Source: Bacteroidota bacterium
GTDB taxonomy: Bacteria; Bacteroidota; Bacteroidia; Chitinophagales; LD1
Reading direction: 5' to 3'
NCBI GenBank assembly: GCA_947479455.1
Contig: CANJZE010000014.1
Coordinates: 1-64,000 of the forward strand
Length of the DNA: 64,000 bases
In this document: in pieces, positions 44,348 to 53,969 of the stretch
Layout: the number at the start of each line of letters is the position of its first letter
Numbering within the stretch: position 1 is the first letter of the stretch
Notes under the pieces: model-generated
Seen by the model: the letters and a program-made list of their open reading frames with translations, nothing else
The model's database searches: none
Told to the model about the DNA's origin: nothing
Program-made: the position numbers and the translations under genes

Positions 44348-45145
44348 ATGAAAAATCAAAAATCTGTTTTCACTATTGCTGTTAGCGTTGCGCTTTCGTT
44401 GCTTTCGCTGTTTTTTCTTGCAGTAGTCAATGGTTGGTTTGGACCTGCCACCGATGTAGGCGGACAATTTTGTGAAGAAGCCAGAGCGGGTTTGATAAAA
44501 CAACCTGCCAACACTTGGAGCAATTTGGGTTTTGTGTTTGCAGGTCTATTAATGGCTTGGCAAATTGCTCAGGGAACTTTTAGCCATAACAAAAACCGGT
44601 TTACACAAAGTTTTTTCACGGCAGTATTTTTTTCATCGTTGGTAATTTTTCTTGGGCCCGGCAGCATGGCCATGCACGCCACCGAAACTGAAATAGGAGG
44701 AGAGTTGGATATGTTGAGTATGTATCTGGTTGCTTCCTTCGCTGCTTCCTATGCGCTGCAACGGTTCTATGCTTGGAAGAACAGCACTTTCACCTTTTCA
44801 TTTGTGTTGATGGTTTTTGTTTGCGAGGTTGTTGGTTTGTATCATGAGCACTTGCCTATTATTGATTATGCAGGTAACGCCATCTTTGCATTCTTACTTA
44901 CAGTTAGTTGTGTTTTTGAAATGCTGAATAGTTACGTGCGCAAAATTACACTCGAAAGAAAATACGGATACTACAGCTTAGGTTTTCTTCTTCTCGCTTT
45001 TTTTATTTGGAACATTTGGAAAGACACCAGCCCGCTTTGCGATCCAGGCTCTCTCATACAAGGCCATGCGATGTGGCATTTACTCGATGCTGTTGCGGCT
45101 TATTTTTTATTTCGCTTTTATGCAAGTGAACATTCTGCCATTTAA
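44348..45145 (+). CDS. Alkaline-ceramidase-like membrane hydrolase
   Basis: This 265-residue protein has seven hydrophobic segments (CREST superfamily). The five catalytic residues of alkaline ceramidases are all present at the right spacing: S106-x3-H110-x10-D121 (GSMAMHATETEIGGELD) and H240-x3-H244 (QGHAMWHLLDA). The N-terminal FCEEARAG and NTWSNLGF resemble the calcium-site and turn of ACER-type enzymes. Splitting ceramide or a related bacterial sphingolipid amide is a good hypothesis. It follows xth by 9 bp. A PAP2_C protein of the sphingomyelin-synthase type is coded at 11340-12008. Confidence 0.8.
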   Translation: MKNQKSVFTIAVSVALSLLSLFFLAVVNGWFGPATDVGGQFCEEARAGLIKQPANTWSNLGFVFAGLLMAWQIAQGTFSHNKNRFTQSFFTAVFFSSLVIFLGPGSMAMHATETEIGGELDMLSMYLVASFAASYALQRFYAWKNSTFTFSFVLMVFVCEVVGLYHEHLPIIDYAGNAIFAFLLTVSCVFEMLNSYVRKITLERKYGYYSLGFLLLAFFIWNIWKDTSPLCDPGSLIQGHAMWHLLDAVAAYFLFRFYASEHSAI

Positions 45146-45232
45146 TTCGTTGAATTATTTTGAACACCACACCAGCAGTTTAATAGCGCTTTTTTTTGTG
45201 AGGCAGGGTTAAACTTGCATTAATTATTTACG

Positions 45233-45661
45233 ATGAAGAGATTGAGCAGCATTATTCTTATTGACGATGATTCCATCACTAACTTTTTGAATGAAACCAT
45301 CATTCGCGATGCAGAATGCTGTGAGCATATACATGTTTTTCAAACCGGAGTTAAGGCATTAGATTTTGTTTCGCAATCAATAGTTTATGAAGGACGCGAA
45401 AAGGGTTTTGAAAAAAACAGTTTAATCCTGCTTGACTTGCATATGCCTCCACCCGATGGGTGGACTTTTTTAAAAGAATATTTACTGCTTCCCGAAGTGA
45501 ACCGAAAAAAATACACCATTGTAATGTTGAGTGCATCCATTGATCCTATTGATTTGGAACGAGCTAAAACAATTGCTGATGTAAGCGGATTTTACCACAA
45601 ACCACTATCGCATGAAATGCTAATGGAAATTTTACACAAGCATTTAGCCGACCACTTTTAA
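45233..45661 (+). CDS. Single-domain response regulator
   Basis: This receiver domain has no output domain. Acidic pocket D11-D12, phosphorylation site D68 (LLDLHMPPPDGW), switch S100 (LSAS) and K123 (YHKPLS) are all present in 142 residues. It probably passes phosphate to another protein or acts by contact. No histidine kinase lies next to it. TAAACTTG at 45210-45217 is a possible -7 box, with a very short leader. Confidence 0.92.
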   Translation: MKRLSSIILIDDDSITNFLNETIIRDAECCEHIHVFQTGVKALDFVSQSIVYEGREKGFEKNSLILLDLHMPPPDGWTFLKEYLLLPEVNRKKYTIVMLSASIDPIDLERAKTIADVSGFYHKPLSHEMLMEILHKHLADHF

Positions 45662-45722
45662 TTTTCTCAAACATTAGTAAACGCGGTCAACATCTATAAA
45701 TTCGCGCCTCAAAATCATTTTT

Positions 45723-47447
45723 ATGAGGCAGCTACTTTCTCTCGCAATTCTTTGTTCGCTCATTTTTATTTCGTGCGGCAGCAGCAATAAAAAAACCGAT
45801 ACGCAACACCGCGATGCAAAAGGCGGTGTGAAATATGGAGGCACTATGCGATACAATGAAGTGGAATACCTCAAAAGCATTTATCCGCTTTCGGTAACAG
45901 AAGTAACAGGCCATAGAATTGTTACACAGATTTACGAAGGTTTGGTACACTTCAATACAAAGGATTTAAGCATTGAACCCTTGCTGGCAAAAAGTTGGGA
46001 AGTGAACAGTGATGCTACCGTCTACACCTTTCATTTAGAGCGCGGAGTTACTTTTCATGACGACCCGTGTTTTGCCAATGGCAAAGGGCGAACGGTAAAC
46101 GCTCAGGACTTTGTTTACTGCTTTGATTTACTTTGTACGCCTGACAGTAAAAATCAGGGGTACAGTTTTTTTCGTGATGTAATTAAGGGAGCTAAAGAGG
46201 TATACGCAGCTCGTGAAAAAAATAAAGATGATAAGTCTGTAGAACTTGGTGTGAAAGCGCTAAACGACTCTACTCTTCAACTTTCGTTAACCAAACCAAC
46301 AACCGATTTACTCAGTCGCTTAGCGCTGCCATTTGTTTCTGTAATTCCAAAGGAAGCAGTAGAGAAATATAAAGGCGATATTCTTTTTCATACAGTTGGC
46401 ACCGGACCATTTCTGCTGAAAGCATTGAAGCAGGATGAAGCGGTGATTCTTACCCGTAACGAGAAATATTGGGGCAGCGATGAATACGGAAATCAATTGC
46501 CATATCTTGATGGGATTAAGATTAGTTTTATAAAAGAAGATAAAACCGAAATGCTGGAGTTGGTAAAAGGAAATTTAGAAATGAAATACCGTTTACCGTT
46601 TTCTATGATTGATGAAATTTTAGATAACAACAAACAACTCAAAGGCGATTACAAAAAATTTGTGCTGCAAAACATTCCGGAATTCGCCACACAGTTTTAT
46701 GGTTTTTTAGTTCCCGATAAAATTACCGGAAATAAAAATGTGCGTTTAGCCTTTAACTATGCCATCGACCGCAAAAAAATTGCTGACTATACCGCGAAGG
46801 GAGAAGGTGTTCCTGCATTAAATGGGTTTATTCCGCTCGGGATGCCGGGTTACGATAATTCCCTGGTAAAGGGTTACACGTTTGACGCGGCAAAGGCAAA
46901 AGAATATTTAGCCAAGGCGGGTTATCCGAACGGAAAAGGATTTCCCAAAATTACCTTAGAAACCAATAGCGGAGGAGGAAGAAATTTAGATGTGGCAGAA
47001 GCCATCAAAAAAATGCTTACCGAAAATTTGAACATTGAAGTAGAACTTACACAAGTGGTTTGGGCACAGCATACCAACAATGTAGAAACCGGTAAAACAA
47101 ATTTCTGGCGTTTTGGTTGGGTGGCTGATTATCCTGATCCGAATAATTTCTTAAATCTTTTTTACGGAAAGAATGTTCCGAAGACGATGGAAGAAGCGGC
47201 TTACACCAATCCTACACGTTACGTCAACAAAACTTTTGATGCGCTTTATGAGAAGGCATTGGTGACTGTAAATGCAGAAGAGCGAAATAAAATTTATGCG
47301 CAACTCGACCAGATGATTGTGGACGATGCACCTGTGTTGCTCATTTATTATTCCATGAACCGCAGATTGATTCAACCCTATGTAAAGAACTTCAGCAATA
47401 ACGGAATGGAGTATCGCAGCTTTAGAGAAGTTTGGTTCGATAAATAA
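45723..47447 (+). CDS. Peptide-binding ABC transporter lipoprotein (SBP family 5)
   Basis: A lipoprotein signal ends at C18 (CSLIFISCGSS). The 574 residues follow the DppA/OppA fold: GGTMRYNEVEYLKSIYPL, VTFHDDPCF, TGPFLLKALK, VRLAFNYAIDRKKIADY, and WVADYPDPNNFL. It binds peptides or similar solutes and hands them to a permease not coded here. TAAATTCG at 45697-45704 may be the -7 box. The next gene starts 21 bp after its stop. Confidence 0.93.
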   Translation: MRQLLSLAILCSLIFISCGSSNKKTDTQHRDAKGGVKYGGTMRYNEVEYLKSIYPLSVTEVTGHRIVTQIYEGLVHFNTKDLSIEPLLAKSWEVNSDATVYTFHLERGVTFHDDPCFANGKGRTVNAQDFVYCFDLLCTPDSKNQGYSFFRDVIKGAKEVYAAREKNKDDKSVELGVKALNDSTLQLSLTKPTTDLLSRLALPFVSVIPKEAVEKYKGDILFHTVGTGPFLLKALKQDEAVILTRNEKYWGSDEYGNQLPYLDGIKISFIKEDKTEMLELVKGNLEMKYRLPFSMIDEILDNNKQLKGDYKKFVLQNIPEFATQFYGFLVPDKITGNKNVRLAFNYAIDRKKIADYTAKGEGVPALNGFIPLGMPGYDNSLVKGYTFDAAKAKEYLAKAGYPNGKGFPKITLETNSGGGRNLDVAEAIKKMLTENLNIEVELTQVVWAQHTNNVETGKTNFWRFGWVADYPDPNNFLNLFYGKNVPKTMEEAAYTNPTRYVNKTFDALYEKALVTVNAEERNKIYAQLDQMIVDDAPVLLIYYSMNRRLIQPYVKNFSNNGMEYRSFREVWFDK

Positions 47448-47467
47448 TTTCCTCATAAAATAATTAC

Positions 47468-48403
47468 ATGAAAAAAATTTTCCGCGTTCTTCTTATTGCC
47501 ATTCTCATTTTACTGCTGATTCCTGTGGGCGTTGTTTTTCTGCGTCCAAACAAAATTATAGGTAAGGATAAAGCAAAGACGGAACTATCGAAACCCGATT
47601 CGCATTTTATTCAATGGCGCGATGCGGAGATTCATTACACTGATGAAGGCGGTGGTTTCCCGGTGCTCATGATTCACGGCTTTGGTGGCTCGTATGCTAA
47701 TTTTCAAAAGCTGGCAGATTTAATGAAAAACGACTATCGCGTTATTCGCGTTGACTTACCCGGCTTTGGTCTTTCGGATTTTCCAACAACAACGGAAAAC
47801 GAAAACTATGTAGCTGATTACAAAGAGTATCTCGGTTACATTCTCGATACACTTCATCTCGATTCGGTTTATGTAATAGGTAATTCAATGGGTGGCGGAA
47901 TGACATGGCTCATGGCTGCTGACCATCCGGAGAAAGTGAAGAAGATTGTTTTGCTTGATCCTGCAGGTTACGATACTAAAGATGTAGCCGCTAAACTTGC
48001 CATGTTCAAGTACAAATCGGTAGCTACAATGTTTGACCGTGGCATGCCTTTATTTATGAGTGAGAGCGGTGCAGCAAAAAGTTATTACCGCGATGAAAAA
48101 ATTGAATCCGAAGTAGTTGAACTCAATAATCATTTCACCAATCGCGAGGGAAATATCAAGCACATGCTCAACATGGCGCGTTCACAACAGTTTGCAGATA
48201 GTGCATGGATTCAAAATGTGCATTGCCCTACATTAATTGTTTGGGGAAAGCAGGACGAAATAATTCCGCTGGAACATGCTTATCGTTTTCAGCGCGATAT
48301 AAAAGGAAGCGAACTCGTTTTGTTTGACAGTTGCGGTCATTGCCCTATGATGGAAATGCCTTTGGAAACTAGAGAGACGATTGTGAAATTCTTTAAGGAA
48401 TAA
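47468..48403 (+). CDS. Alpha/beta hydrolase with N-terminal anchor
   Basis: An N-terminal membrane segment (about 5-25) precedes an alpha/beta-hydrolase. The triad is S140 in GNSMGG, D263 in GKQDEIIP and H291 in SCGHCPM. The oxyanion HGFGGS is at 70-75. It probably works on esters or lipids at the membrane. It is likely cotranscribed with the peptide-binding lipoprotein. GTCA-type palindromes follow its stop. Confidence 0.92.
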   Translation: MKKIFRVLLIAILILLLIPVGVVFLRPNKIIGKDKAKTELSKPDSHFIQWRDAEIHYTDEGGGFPVLMIHGFGGSYANFQKLADLMKNDYRVIRVDLPGFGLSDFPTTTENENYVADYKEYLGYILDTLHLDSVYVIGNSMGGGMTWLMAADHPEKVKKIVLLDPAGYDTKDVAAKLAMFKYKSVATMFDRGMPLFMSESGAAKSYYRDEKIESEVVELNNHFTNREGNIKHMLNMARSQQFADSAWIQNVHCPTLIVWGKQDEIIPLEHAYRFQRDIKGSELVLFDSCGHCPMMEMPLETRETIVKFFKE

Positions 48404-48410
48404 AAAGCAC

Positions 48411-48495
48411 GTCACGCTGAGCCTGTCGACCTTTAGACAGGCTCAAGGTGACAGACTACTTTGTCATGCTGAGCTTGTCGAAGCATTAGGATGAC
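48411..48495. repeat. Two GTCA-type palindromic units
   Basis: Unit 1 is GTCACGCTGAGCCTGTCGAC...GTCTAAAGG paired with ...GACAGGCTCAAGGTGAC (48411-48452). Unit 2 is GTCATGCTGAGCTTGTCGAA...GGATGAC (48463-48495). Both belong with the repeat at 9628-9685. They could act as a 3' stabilising hairpin for the hydrolase mRNA. Confidence 0.75.
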
Positions 48496-48507
48496 ATTTT
48501 TCTCTAT

Positions 48508-49200
48508 TTAGTTTAAGTAGTCTCTAAACGAATTCCAGATTTCATCATCAGGAACTTCTGCAATAATTCTCATTGCTTCATTCGCAATTGGATGAGTTAA
48601 GTCCAAACTCCTTGCGTGAAGACAAACTGCATTCTCTGCATAAGTTTTTGTTGAACCATAATGAGCATCACCAATAATCGGACAACCGATATTCGATAGC
48701 TGTGCGCGTATCTGATGAAATTTTCCGGTGATGAGTTTTACCTGAAGCAACGAACCCAATTCATTTTGCGCTATGAATTTATAACGAAGCACTGCACGCA
48801 CCGAATCTCTTACTTGCGTTGGATGCAGAATTGCTTTTCGCAGAATGGTATCTTTCACTAACCAGTTCACTAAATCATCTTCGTCTTTTGGCGGACGATT
48901 TTCTACAATGGCTAAATAGGTTTTATACAATTGCCGTTTCGAAAACGTTTCGACCAGCATTTTTAAAACACTTTTCTTTTTTGCAAACAGAACAACTCCA
49001 CTCACAGGTCTATCTAAACGATGTGGTACTCCTATAAAACATTTCTGCGGATACTTCTCTCTGGCGCGTATGAATTGCAACGCAAGCGACTCTACCGAAT
49101 ATTTTAAATGCGGCTCATGCTCCGTTACAATTCCATGCGGTTTATTGACAGCAATAAGCTGTTTATCTTCATACAAAATTTTCAGTTCAGTAAAATTCAT
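48508..49200 (-). CDS. RluA-family pseudouridine synthase
   Basis: The ATG at 49200 (MNFTELKILYEDKQ) starts the family core; nine upstream codons are not conserved. The catalytic aspartate D63 is in HRLDRPVSG. KTYLAIV and KFHQIRAQLSNIG are as in RluA-type synthases. Without the S4 domain and 230 residues long, it is closest to the short RluA/TruC kind. The target RNA cannot be told. Confidence 0.92.
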   Translation of the reverse strand: MNFTELKILYEDKQLIAVNKPHGIVTEHEPHLKYSVESLALQFIRAREKYPQKCFIGVPHRLDRPVSGVVLFAKKKSVLKMLVETFSKRQLYKTYLAIVENRPPKDEDDLVNWLVKDTILRKAILHPTQVRDSVRAVLRYKFIAQNELGSLLQVKLITGKFHQIRAQLSNIGCPIIGDAHYGSTKTYAENAVCLHARSLDLTHPIANEAMRIIAEVPDDEIWNSFRDYLN

Positions 49201-49220
49201 CGAAAAAACTTTGGGTGATA

Positions 49221-49251
49221 TTGGCAAAATTTCGAAAGAAATTTACATTTG
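49221..49251 (+). promoter_or_regulatory. Promoter of the tRNA-Asn unit
   Basis: TTGG at 49221-49224, 19 nt, then TACATTTG at 49244-49251. It fits the TTTG-N19-TAnnTTTG pattern well. The leader to the tRNA would be about 100 nt and contains a small hairpin (GTTTTCCGGC / GCCGAAAAC, about 49320-49343). Confidence 0.7.
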
Positions 49252-49361
49252 CCGTCCCTTAAAGTAAGGTTACAACTCCAAACGCAGGTGTTATAGTCAA
49301 CATGAGTGAGAAGAAAGGAAGTTTTCCGGCTGGTTGCCGAAAACAAACAGATGGAAAACAT

Positions 49362-49435
49362 TCCTCCTTAGCTCAGCTGGTTAGAGCACAAGACTGTTAA
49401 TCTTGGGGTCCCTGGTTCGAGCCCAGGAGGGGGAG
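49362..49435 (+). tRNA. tRNA-Asn(GTT)
   Basis: Full cloverleaf of 74 nt: acceptor TCCTCCT / AGGGGGA with discriminator G, D-arm GCTC...GAGC, anticodon stem CAAGA/TCTTG with loop CTGTTAA and anticodon GTT at 49396-49398, and T-arm CCTGG-TTCGAGC-CCAGG. CCA is not encoded. Confidence 0.97.
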
Positions 49436-49438
49436 CAG

Positions 49439-49475
49439 GAGCCGAAGTAATTTACTTCGGCTCTTCTTATTTTTG
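49439..49475 (+). terminator. Terminator behind tRNA-Asn
   Basis: The stem GAGCCGAAGTA / TACTTCGGCTC is followed by TTCTTATTTTT, a few bases after the tRNA end. It indicates a monocistronic tRNA transcript. Confidence 0.9.
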
Positions 49476-49594
49476 ATTTAAGAACACCGATTAACGCCCG
49501 GCTAAGAAAAACGGGATGAAACAATTTTAAATTTCAGAATTAAATTCACTCCGTAATCTGTCAACAATTAACTAATCAATAATCAACCAATCAC

Positions 49595-50524
49595 ATGTCT
49601 CTTCTCACAGTAGGAACCGTTGCCTTTGATGCTATTGAAACTCCTTTTGGTAAAACCGATAAAATTGTAGGCGGTGCTGCTACGTATATTGCGTGGAGTG
49701 CTTCGTACTTTAGCAAGAAGGTGAATATTGTTTCGGTGATTGGTGATGATTTTGATATGCCTGAACTGGAAGCCCTGCGCAAACGCGGAGTAGATACTAC
49801 CGGTATTGAAATTAAAGAAGGCAAGAAAAGTTTTTTCTGGAGCGGCAAATATCATTTGGATATGAACAGCCGAGATACACTCGTTACTGATTTAAATGTG
49901 CTGTTAGAATTCAATCCTGTTATTCCTGAAAGCTATTACGACAGCGATATTCTTTTGCTGGGCAACATTGACCCTAATTTGCAAATGAAAGTTATTGAGC
50001 AATTGCCTAAGCGCCCGAAATTAGTAGTGTTGGATACCATGAACTTTTGGATGACTCCTGCATTCATTGGTAAACTACGCGAGGTAATGCTGAAGATAGA
50101 TGTGCTCGCTATTAACGATGCTGAGGCGCGTGAACTTTCGGGCGAATATTCTTTAGTAAAAGCAGCCAAGAAAATTTTGAAGTGGGGACCTAAATATCTC
50201 ATCATTAAAAAAGGCGAACATGGAGCTTTGTTGTTTCATGAAAACCAAGTGTTTTTTGCTCCGGCTCTTCCGCTCGAAGAAGTGTTTGACCCAACCGGTG
50301 CAGGCGATACGTTTGCGGGTGGTTTCTGCGGTTACATTGACAAGAGCCGCGACATTAGTTTCGAAAACATGAAGCGTGCAATTATTTATGGCAGTGCTAT
50401 GGCAAGTTTCTGTGTAGAAAAATTTGGTGCCGAAAGAATTCGCACGCTTACTCACCACGATATTGAAGAGCGCGTGAAAGACTTTATTGATTTGGTTCAG
50501 TTTGATATAGTGTTGGAAGATTAG
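49595..50524 (+). CDS. PfkB-family sugar/nucleoside kinase
   Basis: This ribokinase-fold kinase of 309 residues has N-terminal VGTVAFDAIETPFG, a GGAATYIAW strand, and the C-terminal PfkB signature DPTGAGDTFAGGF with catalytic D238. The sugar specificity cannot be read. It is preceded by a gap of about 120 bp after the tRNA terminator. Confidence 0.93.
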   Translation: MSLLTVGTVAFDAIETPFGKTDKIVGGAATYIAWSASYFSKKVNIVSVIGDDFDMPELEALRKRGVDTTGIEIKEGKKSFFWSGKYHLDMNSRDTLVTDLNVLLEFNPVIPESYYDSDILLLGNIDPNLQMKVIEQLPKRPKLVVLDTMNFWMTPAFIGKLREVMLKIDVLAINDAEARELSGEYSLVKAAKKILKWGPKYLIIKKGEHGALLFHENQVFFAPALPLEEVFDPTGAGDTFAGGFCGYIDKSRDISFENMKRAIIYGSAMASFCVEKFGAERIRTLTHHDIEERVKDFIDLVQFDIVLED

Positions 50525-50528
50525 AAAA

Positions 50529-51437
50529 TTACCGACTAATCACAAATCCCTTCGTAGTATTGTTGTTGTGTTCGTCTGTAAGTTTAAGGTAGTAGTAACC
50601 TTGGGGAAGATGATTAACTTTTATGTGAACCAAGTTAGTAGAAAAGTTTTTAGGGGCGGCTACACAATTTCCCGTTACATCATAAATCGAAACGCTGTAA
50701 ACGCCTTCTGCATCGGTAGTAACAGTTAACTCATCGTTGGTAGGGTTGGGGAAGAGGTGGAAAGAAAGAGAAGTGGTTGGTTCGGAAATGCCGGTGTAGA
50801 AATACCTTGCTGAATCAATCCAAGTTGTAGAATCGGATTTGTAAAAAATTAATTGGGCCCCATGTCCACCTGGCGTGCCGGGAAAACCATCAGCCCAACC
50901 AATAATTTCATAACTGAACAAACCTATCTTCTCTATATAAGTAATGGTTTCATCTGCTTCAAAATATGCAAAATGTCGAGTATTGCTTTTTAATGAGTCC
51001 ATTTTAAATCCCGAAGAAAACTCAACCGGATAGACAGCGAAAGAATCAAGTCCATAAATTCCGAAAAAGGAACAGCTTTCATAAACGTTTTTTATGGGAC
51101 CTTGATAAAGTGTTATTGAAGAATCAATATTTTCGATGGAGGAGGAATCCTCATGAACTACATTTAATGACAAACATCTAAAATTTAAGTTCATTGTATC
51201 TCCTGAAATTACTTTGGATATAATAGTAAATCCCACACGCGACTCAGTATAAATTCTTACAACACCAAATCCTGATGAGTAAAAGTCTACAAATTCATAA
51301 ACTCTATAAACAAGCGTATCTCCAACTTTCAAATCAAACGTCTGCCTAATGGTAAGCGTATCATTCACCGCCTTTGCATTAAAAGCAAAAAACAAAAACA
51401 CAAACGCAGCAAGAAATTTTCGGTAAAAGAATTTCAT
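50529..51437 (-). CDS. Secreted protein with type A T9SS sorting domain
   Basis: 302 residues with a signal peptide (MKFFYRKFLAAFVFLFFAFNAKA). The body is beta-rich (GDTLVYRVYEFVDFY, SGDTMNLNF). The C-terminus (FHLFPNPTNDELTVTTDAEG, YSVSIYDVTG, GYYYLKL, TKGFVISR) is a typical type A T9SS domain. The stop is 4 bp from the convergent PfkB gene. Function of the body is unknown. Confidence 0.88.
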   Translation of the reverse strand: MKFFYRKFLAAFVFLFFAFNAKAVNDTLTIRQTFDLKVGDTLVYRVYEFVDFYSSGFGVVRIYTESRVGFTIISKVISGDTMNLNFRCLSLNVVHEDSSSIENIDSSITLYQGPIKNVYESCSFFGIYGLDSFAVYPVEFSSGFKMDSLKSNTRHFAYFEADETITYIEKIGLFSYEIIGWADGFPGTPGGHGAQLIFYKSDSTTWIDSARYFYTGISEPTTSLSFHLFPNPTNDELTVTTDAEGVYSVSIYDVTGNCVAAPKNFSTNLVHIKVNHLPQGYYYLKLTDEHNNNTTKGFVISR

Positions 51438-51461
51438 TTAATAAATGTAGGAATTAAAATC

Positions 51462-52013
51462 TCACTCCTCCATTTTTTCATTCAGCACAGCATAATGCAA
51501 GTGGTTTTCCCATTCGCCATTTATTTTCAAATACTTTTTTGCCAAACCTTCTTCTTCAAAACCTACAGCGGGAATCAGTTTAACGCTGCGCACATTGTGC
51601 GGCATTATGTTGGCTTCTATGCGGTGCAGTTTCATTTCATCAAAAGCATATTGCACCACGCGCTGCAAAGCCTCGCGCATATAACCCTTGCCCTGCGCCT
51701 GTTCATCTAAGCGGTAACCCATATTGCACGATTGAAAAACACCTCGCACTACATTCGAAAGATTCACATCGCCAATAATTTTTTCACGATTATTTTTTTC
51801 AAACAGAAACAACGCCAATCCCGTTCCTTCATCGCTGTGTTTTTGATAGCGCGTAATTTGCTGTGTGTAATAATTTTCCAAATCCGTAGCATCAACCACT
51901 GGCGACCAAGGTGCAAAGTGCGCAGGGTTTCGCTGGTGGTAATCGAGCAGCATGGGCAGCAAATCAATATGTGGCGATTGAAGAAGGAGGCGCGCGGTTT
52001 CTATTTGAATCAT
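51462..52013 (-). CDS. GNAT-family N-acetyltransferase (RimJ/RimL-like)
   Basis: 183 residues with the RimJ/RimL pattern: ETARLLLQSPHI, NMGYRLDEQAQGKGYMREAL (acetyl-CoA loop), LHRIEANIMPHNVRSVKL, and GFEEEGLAKKYLKINGEW. The acceptor may be a ribosomal protein N-terminus or a small molecule. Confidence 0.92.
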   Translation of the reverse strand: MIQIETARLLLQSPHIDLLPMLLDYHQRNPAHFAPWSPVVDATDLENYYTQQITRYQKHSDEGTGLALFLFEKNNREKIIGDVNLSNVVRGVFQSCNMGYRLDEQAQGKGYMREALQRVVQYAFDEMKLHRIEANIMPHNVRSVKLIPAVGFEEEGLAKKYLKINGEWENHLHYAVLNEKMEE

Positions 52014-52069
52014 GGTTTGAAAATACGAGAAGCGGGTAAATGTCTTTGCAAAAATTTTACCTTAGCCGC

Positions 52070-52381
52070 ATGGCAGATACACCAAAACCATTCGACAACC
52101 CCCGCATTTTTTGGGATGTTGACTATACTAAAATGGACTACCATGCCAAAGCCAATTTTATTATTGAGCGCGTGTTTGAGCGGGGCGATGTGCAGGATAT
52201 TCGCAACTGCCGCAGATATTATGGCGATGAGAAAGTGACTGCAGCTTTGCTTAAGGCAAAGTTCCTGTCTTTCGAAACAATTTCACTTGTAGCTGCGTGT
52301 TTAGATAAAAAAATGAGCGACTTCAAATCTTTTGGAATTGCAAAACCCAACCGCGCAAATCTGTTTCGGTATAAAATGTAA
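52070..52381 (+). CDS. DUF6922-like small protein
   Basis: From the ATG at 52070 the protein has 103 residues and starts MADTPKPFDNPRIFWDVDYT. Helical part: ANFIIERVFERGDVQDIRNC, then YYGDEKVTAALLKA. It resembles small DUF6922-type proteins, sometimes found beside toxin-like nucleotidyltransferases, but none is next to it here. An ATG at 52040 gives ten more residues and cannot be excluded. Confidence 0.7.
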   Translation: MADTPKPFDNPRIFWDVDYTKMDYHAKANFIIERVFERGDVQDIRNCRRYYGDEKVTAALLKAKFLSFETISLVAACLDKKMSDFKSFGIAKPNRANLFRYKM

Positions 52382-52458
52382 GAGAGAGTAAAAAGGAAAT
52401 TTCAAAAAAGGTTGCCGCCTATCTGAAATAAATCATTTCTCAAATTACTGTCAACCAT

Positions 52459-52466
52459 TACATTCG
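52459..52466 (+). promoter_or_regulatory. -7-like box upstream of fumC
   Basis: TACATTCG 24 bp before the fumC ATG, one base off TAnnTTTG and identical to the box before gyrB. A weak TTTC lies about 19 nt upstream. Confidence 0.45.
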
Positions 52467-52489
52467 CCCTCGCAAAAAAACAAAACACA

Positions 52490-53890
52490 ATGTCGGCAAC
52501 CAGAAAAGAAAAAGACACCATGGGAATAGTAGAAGTTCCCGCTAATGTTTATTGGGGCGCACAAACCCAGCGCTCTATTGACAACTTTAAAATAGCAGAA
52601 GACATCAACAAAATGCCGAAAGAAATTATTCGCGCATTTGCTTATTTGAAAAAAGCGGCAGCACTCACCAATCTCGATGCGGGCATATTAGATAAAGACA
52701 AAGCCGAAATCATTGGCAAAGTATGCGATGAAATTTTAGAGGGCAAATTAGATGACCAGTTTCCATTGGTAGTTTGGCAAACAGGCAGCGGCACACAAAG
52801 CAATATGAACGTGAACGAAGTAATTGCCTATCGCGCGCATGTGTTGTTGGGTGGTTCTTTGCTCGATGAAAAAAAATTATTGAATCCGAATGACGATGTA
52901 AACAAATCGCAAAGCAGTAACGATACCTTTCCTACCGCTATGCACATTGCGGCATTCAAAATTTTAGTAGAAGTTACTTTGCCCGGCATAAAAAAACTGC
53001 GCGATACACTCAACGAAAAATCGAAAGAGTTTATGGGCATTGTAAAAATTGGCAGAACGCATTTAATGGATGCCACACCGCTCACTCTGGGGCAAGAAAT
53101 TTCGGGATACGTTTCGCAACTCAGCCACGGAATAAAAGCTATTGAGCACACGCTTTCGCATTTGAGCGAGCTGGCACTTGGCGGAACGGCAGTGGGCACA
53201 GGCATTAACACACCACCCGGTTACGATGCAAACGTAGCCGAGCATATTGCAAAACTTACCGGCTTACGGTTTGTTACGGCTGCAAATAAGTTTGAAGCAT
53301 TGGCTGCACACGATGCTATAGTAGAAACACATGGTGCACTTAAAACAGTTGCTTGTTCATTGATGAAAATTGCGAATGACATTCGTTTGCTTTCATCGGG
53401 TCCTCGTTGTGGCATTGGTGAAATTTTTATTCCTGATAACGAACCGGGTTCATCGATTATGCCGGGCAAAGTTAACCCAACTCAATGCGAAGCTATGACC
53501 ATGGTGGCTGCACAAGTGTTGGGTAATGATGTGGCCATAAACATTGGTGGCGCAAGCGGGCATTTTGAATTGAATGTTTTTAAACCCATGATGATTTACA
53601 ACTTTATTCACAGCGCGCGTTTGATTGGCGATGTATGCGTTTCGTTCAACGATAAATGTGCGGTGGGTATAAAACCTATTGAAGAAAACATCAAAAATAA
53701 TTTAAACAATTCATTGATGCTGGTGACTGCACTCAATACAAAAATAGGTTATTACAAAGCAGCCGAAATTGCACAAACTGCACACAAAACTGGCAAAACT
53801 TTAAAGCAAACCGCTATTGATTTAAACTATGTAACAGCCGAACAATTTGACGAATGGGTTGACCCAAAAACCATGGTGGGTAAAATTTAA
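52490..53890 (+). CDS. fumC: Class II fumarate hydratase
   Basis: FumC interconverts fumarate and malate in the TCA cycle. 466 residues, the usual length. [17 protein letters not shown] at about 97-113, catalytic region [12 protein letters not shown] (H191) and the fumarase/aspartase signature [11 protein letters not shown] at 320-330 are all present. A short CTTCCGT repeat follows the stop. Confidence 0.96.
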   Translation: MSATRKEKDTMGIVEVPANVYWGAQTQRSIDNFKIAEDINKMPKEIIRAFAYLKKAAALTNLDAGILDKDKAEIIGKVCDEILEGKLDDQFPLVVWQTGSGTQSNMNVNEVIAYRAHVLLGGSLLDEKKLLNPNDDVNKSQSSNDTFPTAMHIAAFKILVEVTLPGIKKLRDTLNEKSKEFMGIVKIGRTHLMDATPLTLGQEISGYVSQLSHGIKAIEHTLSHLSELALGGTAVGTGINTPPGYDANVAEHIAKLTGLRFVTAANKFEALAAHDAIVETHGALKTVACSLMKIANDIRLLSSGPRCGIGEIFIPDNEPGSSIMPGKVNPTQCEAMTMVAAQVLGNDVAINIGGASGHFELNVFKPMMIYNFIHSARLIGDVCVSFNDKCAVGIKPIEENIKNNLNNSLMLVTALNTKIGYYKAAEIAQTAHKTGKTLKQTAIDLNYVTAEQFDEWVDPKTMVGKI

Positions 53891-53969
53891 ACCTGTTGTT
53901 ATCTTCCGTCTTCCGTCTTTAAACATCATGCTTTATAATATCTTCACCGCCTTTAAAACAAAAAATTAT

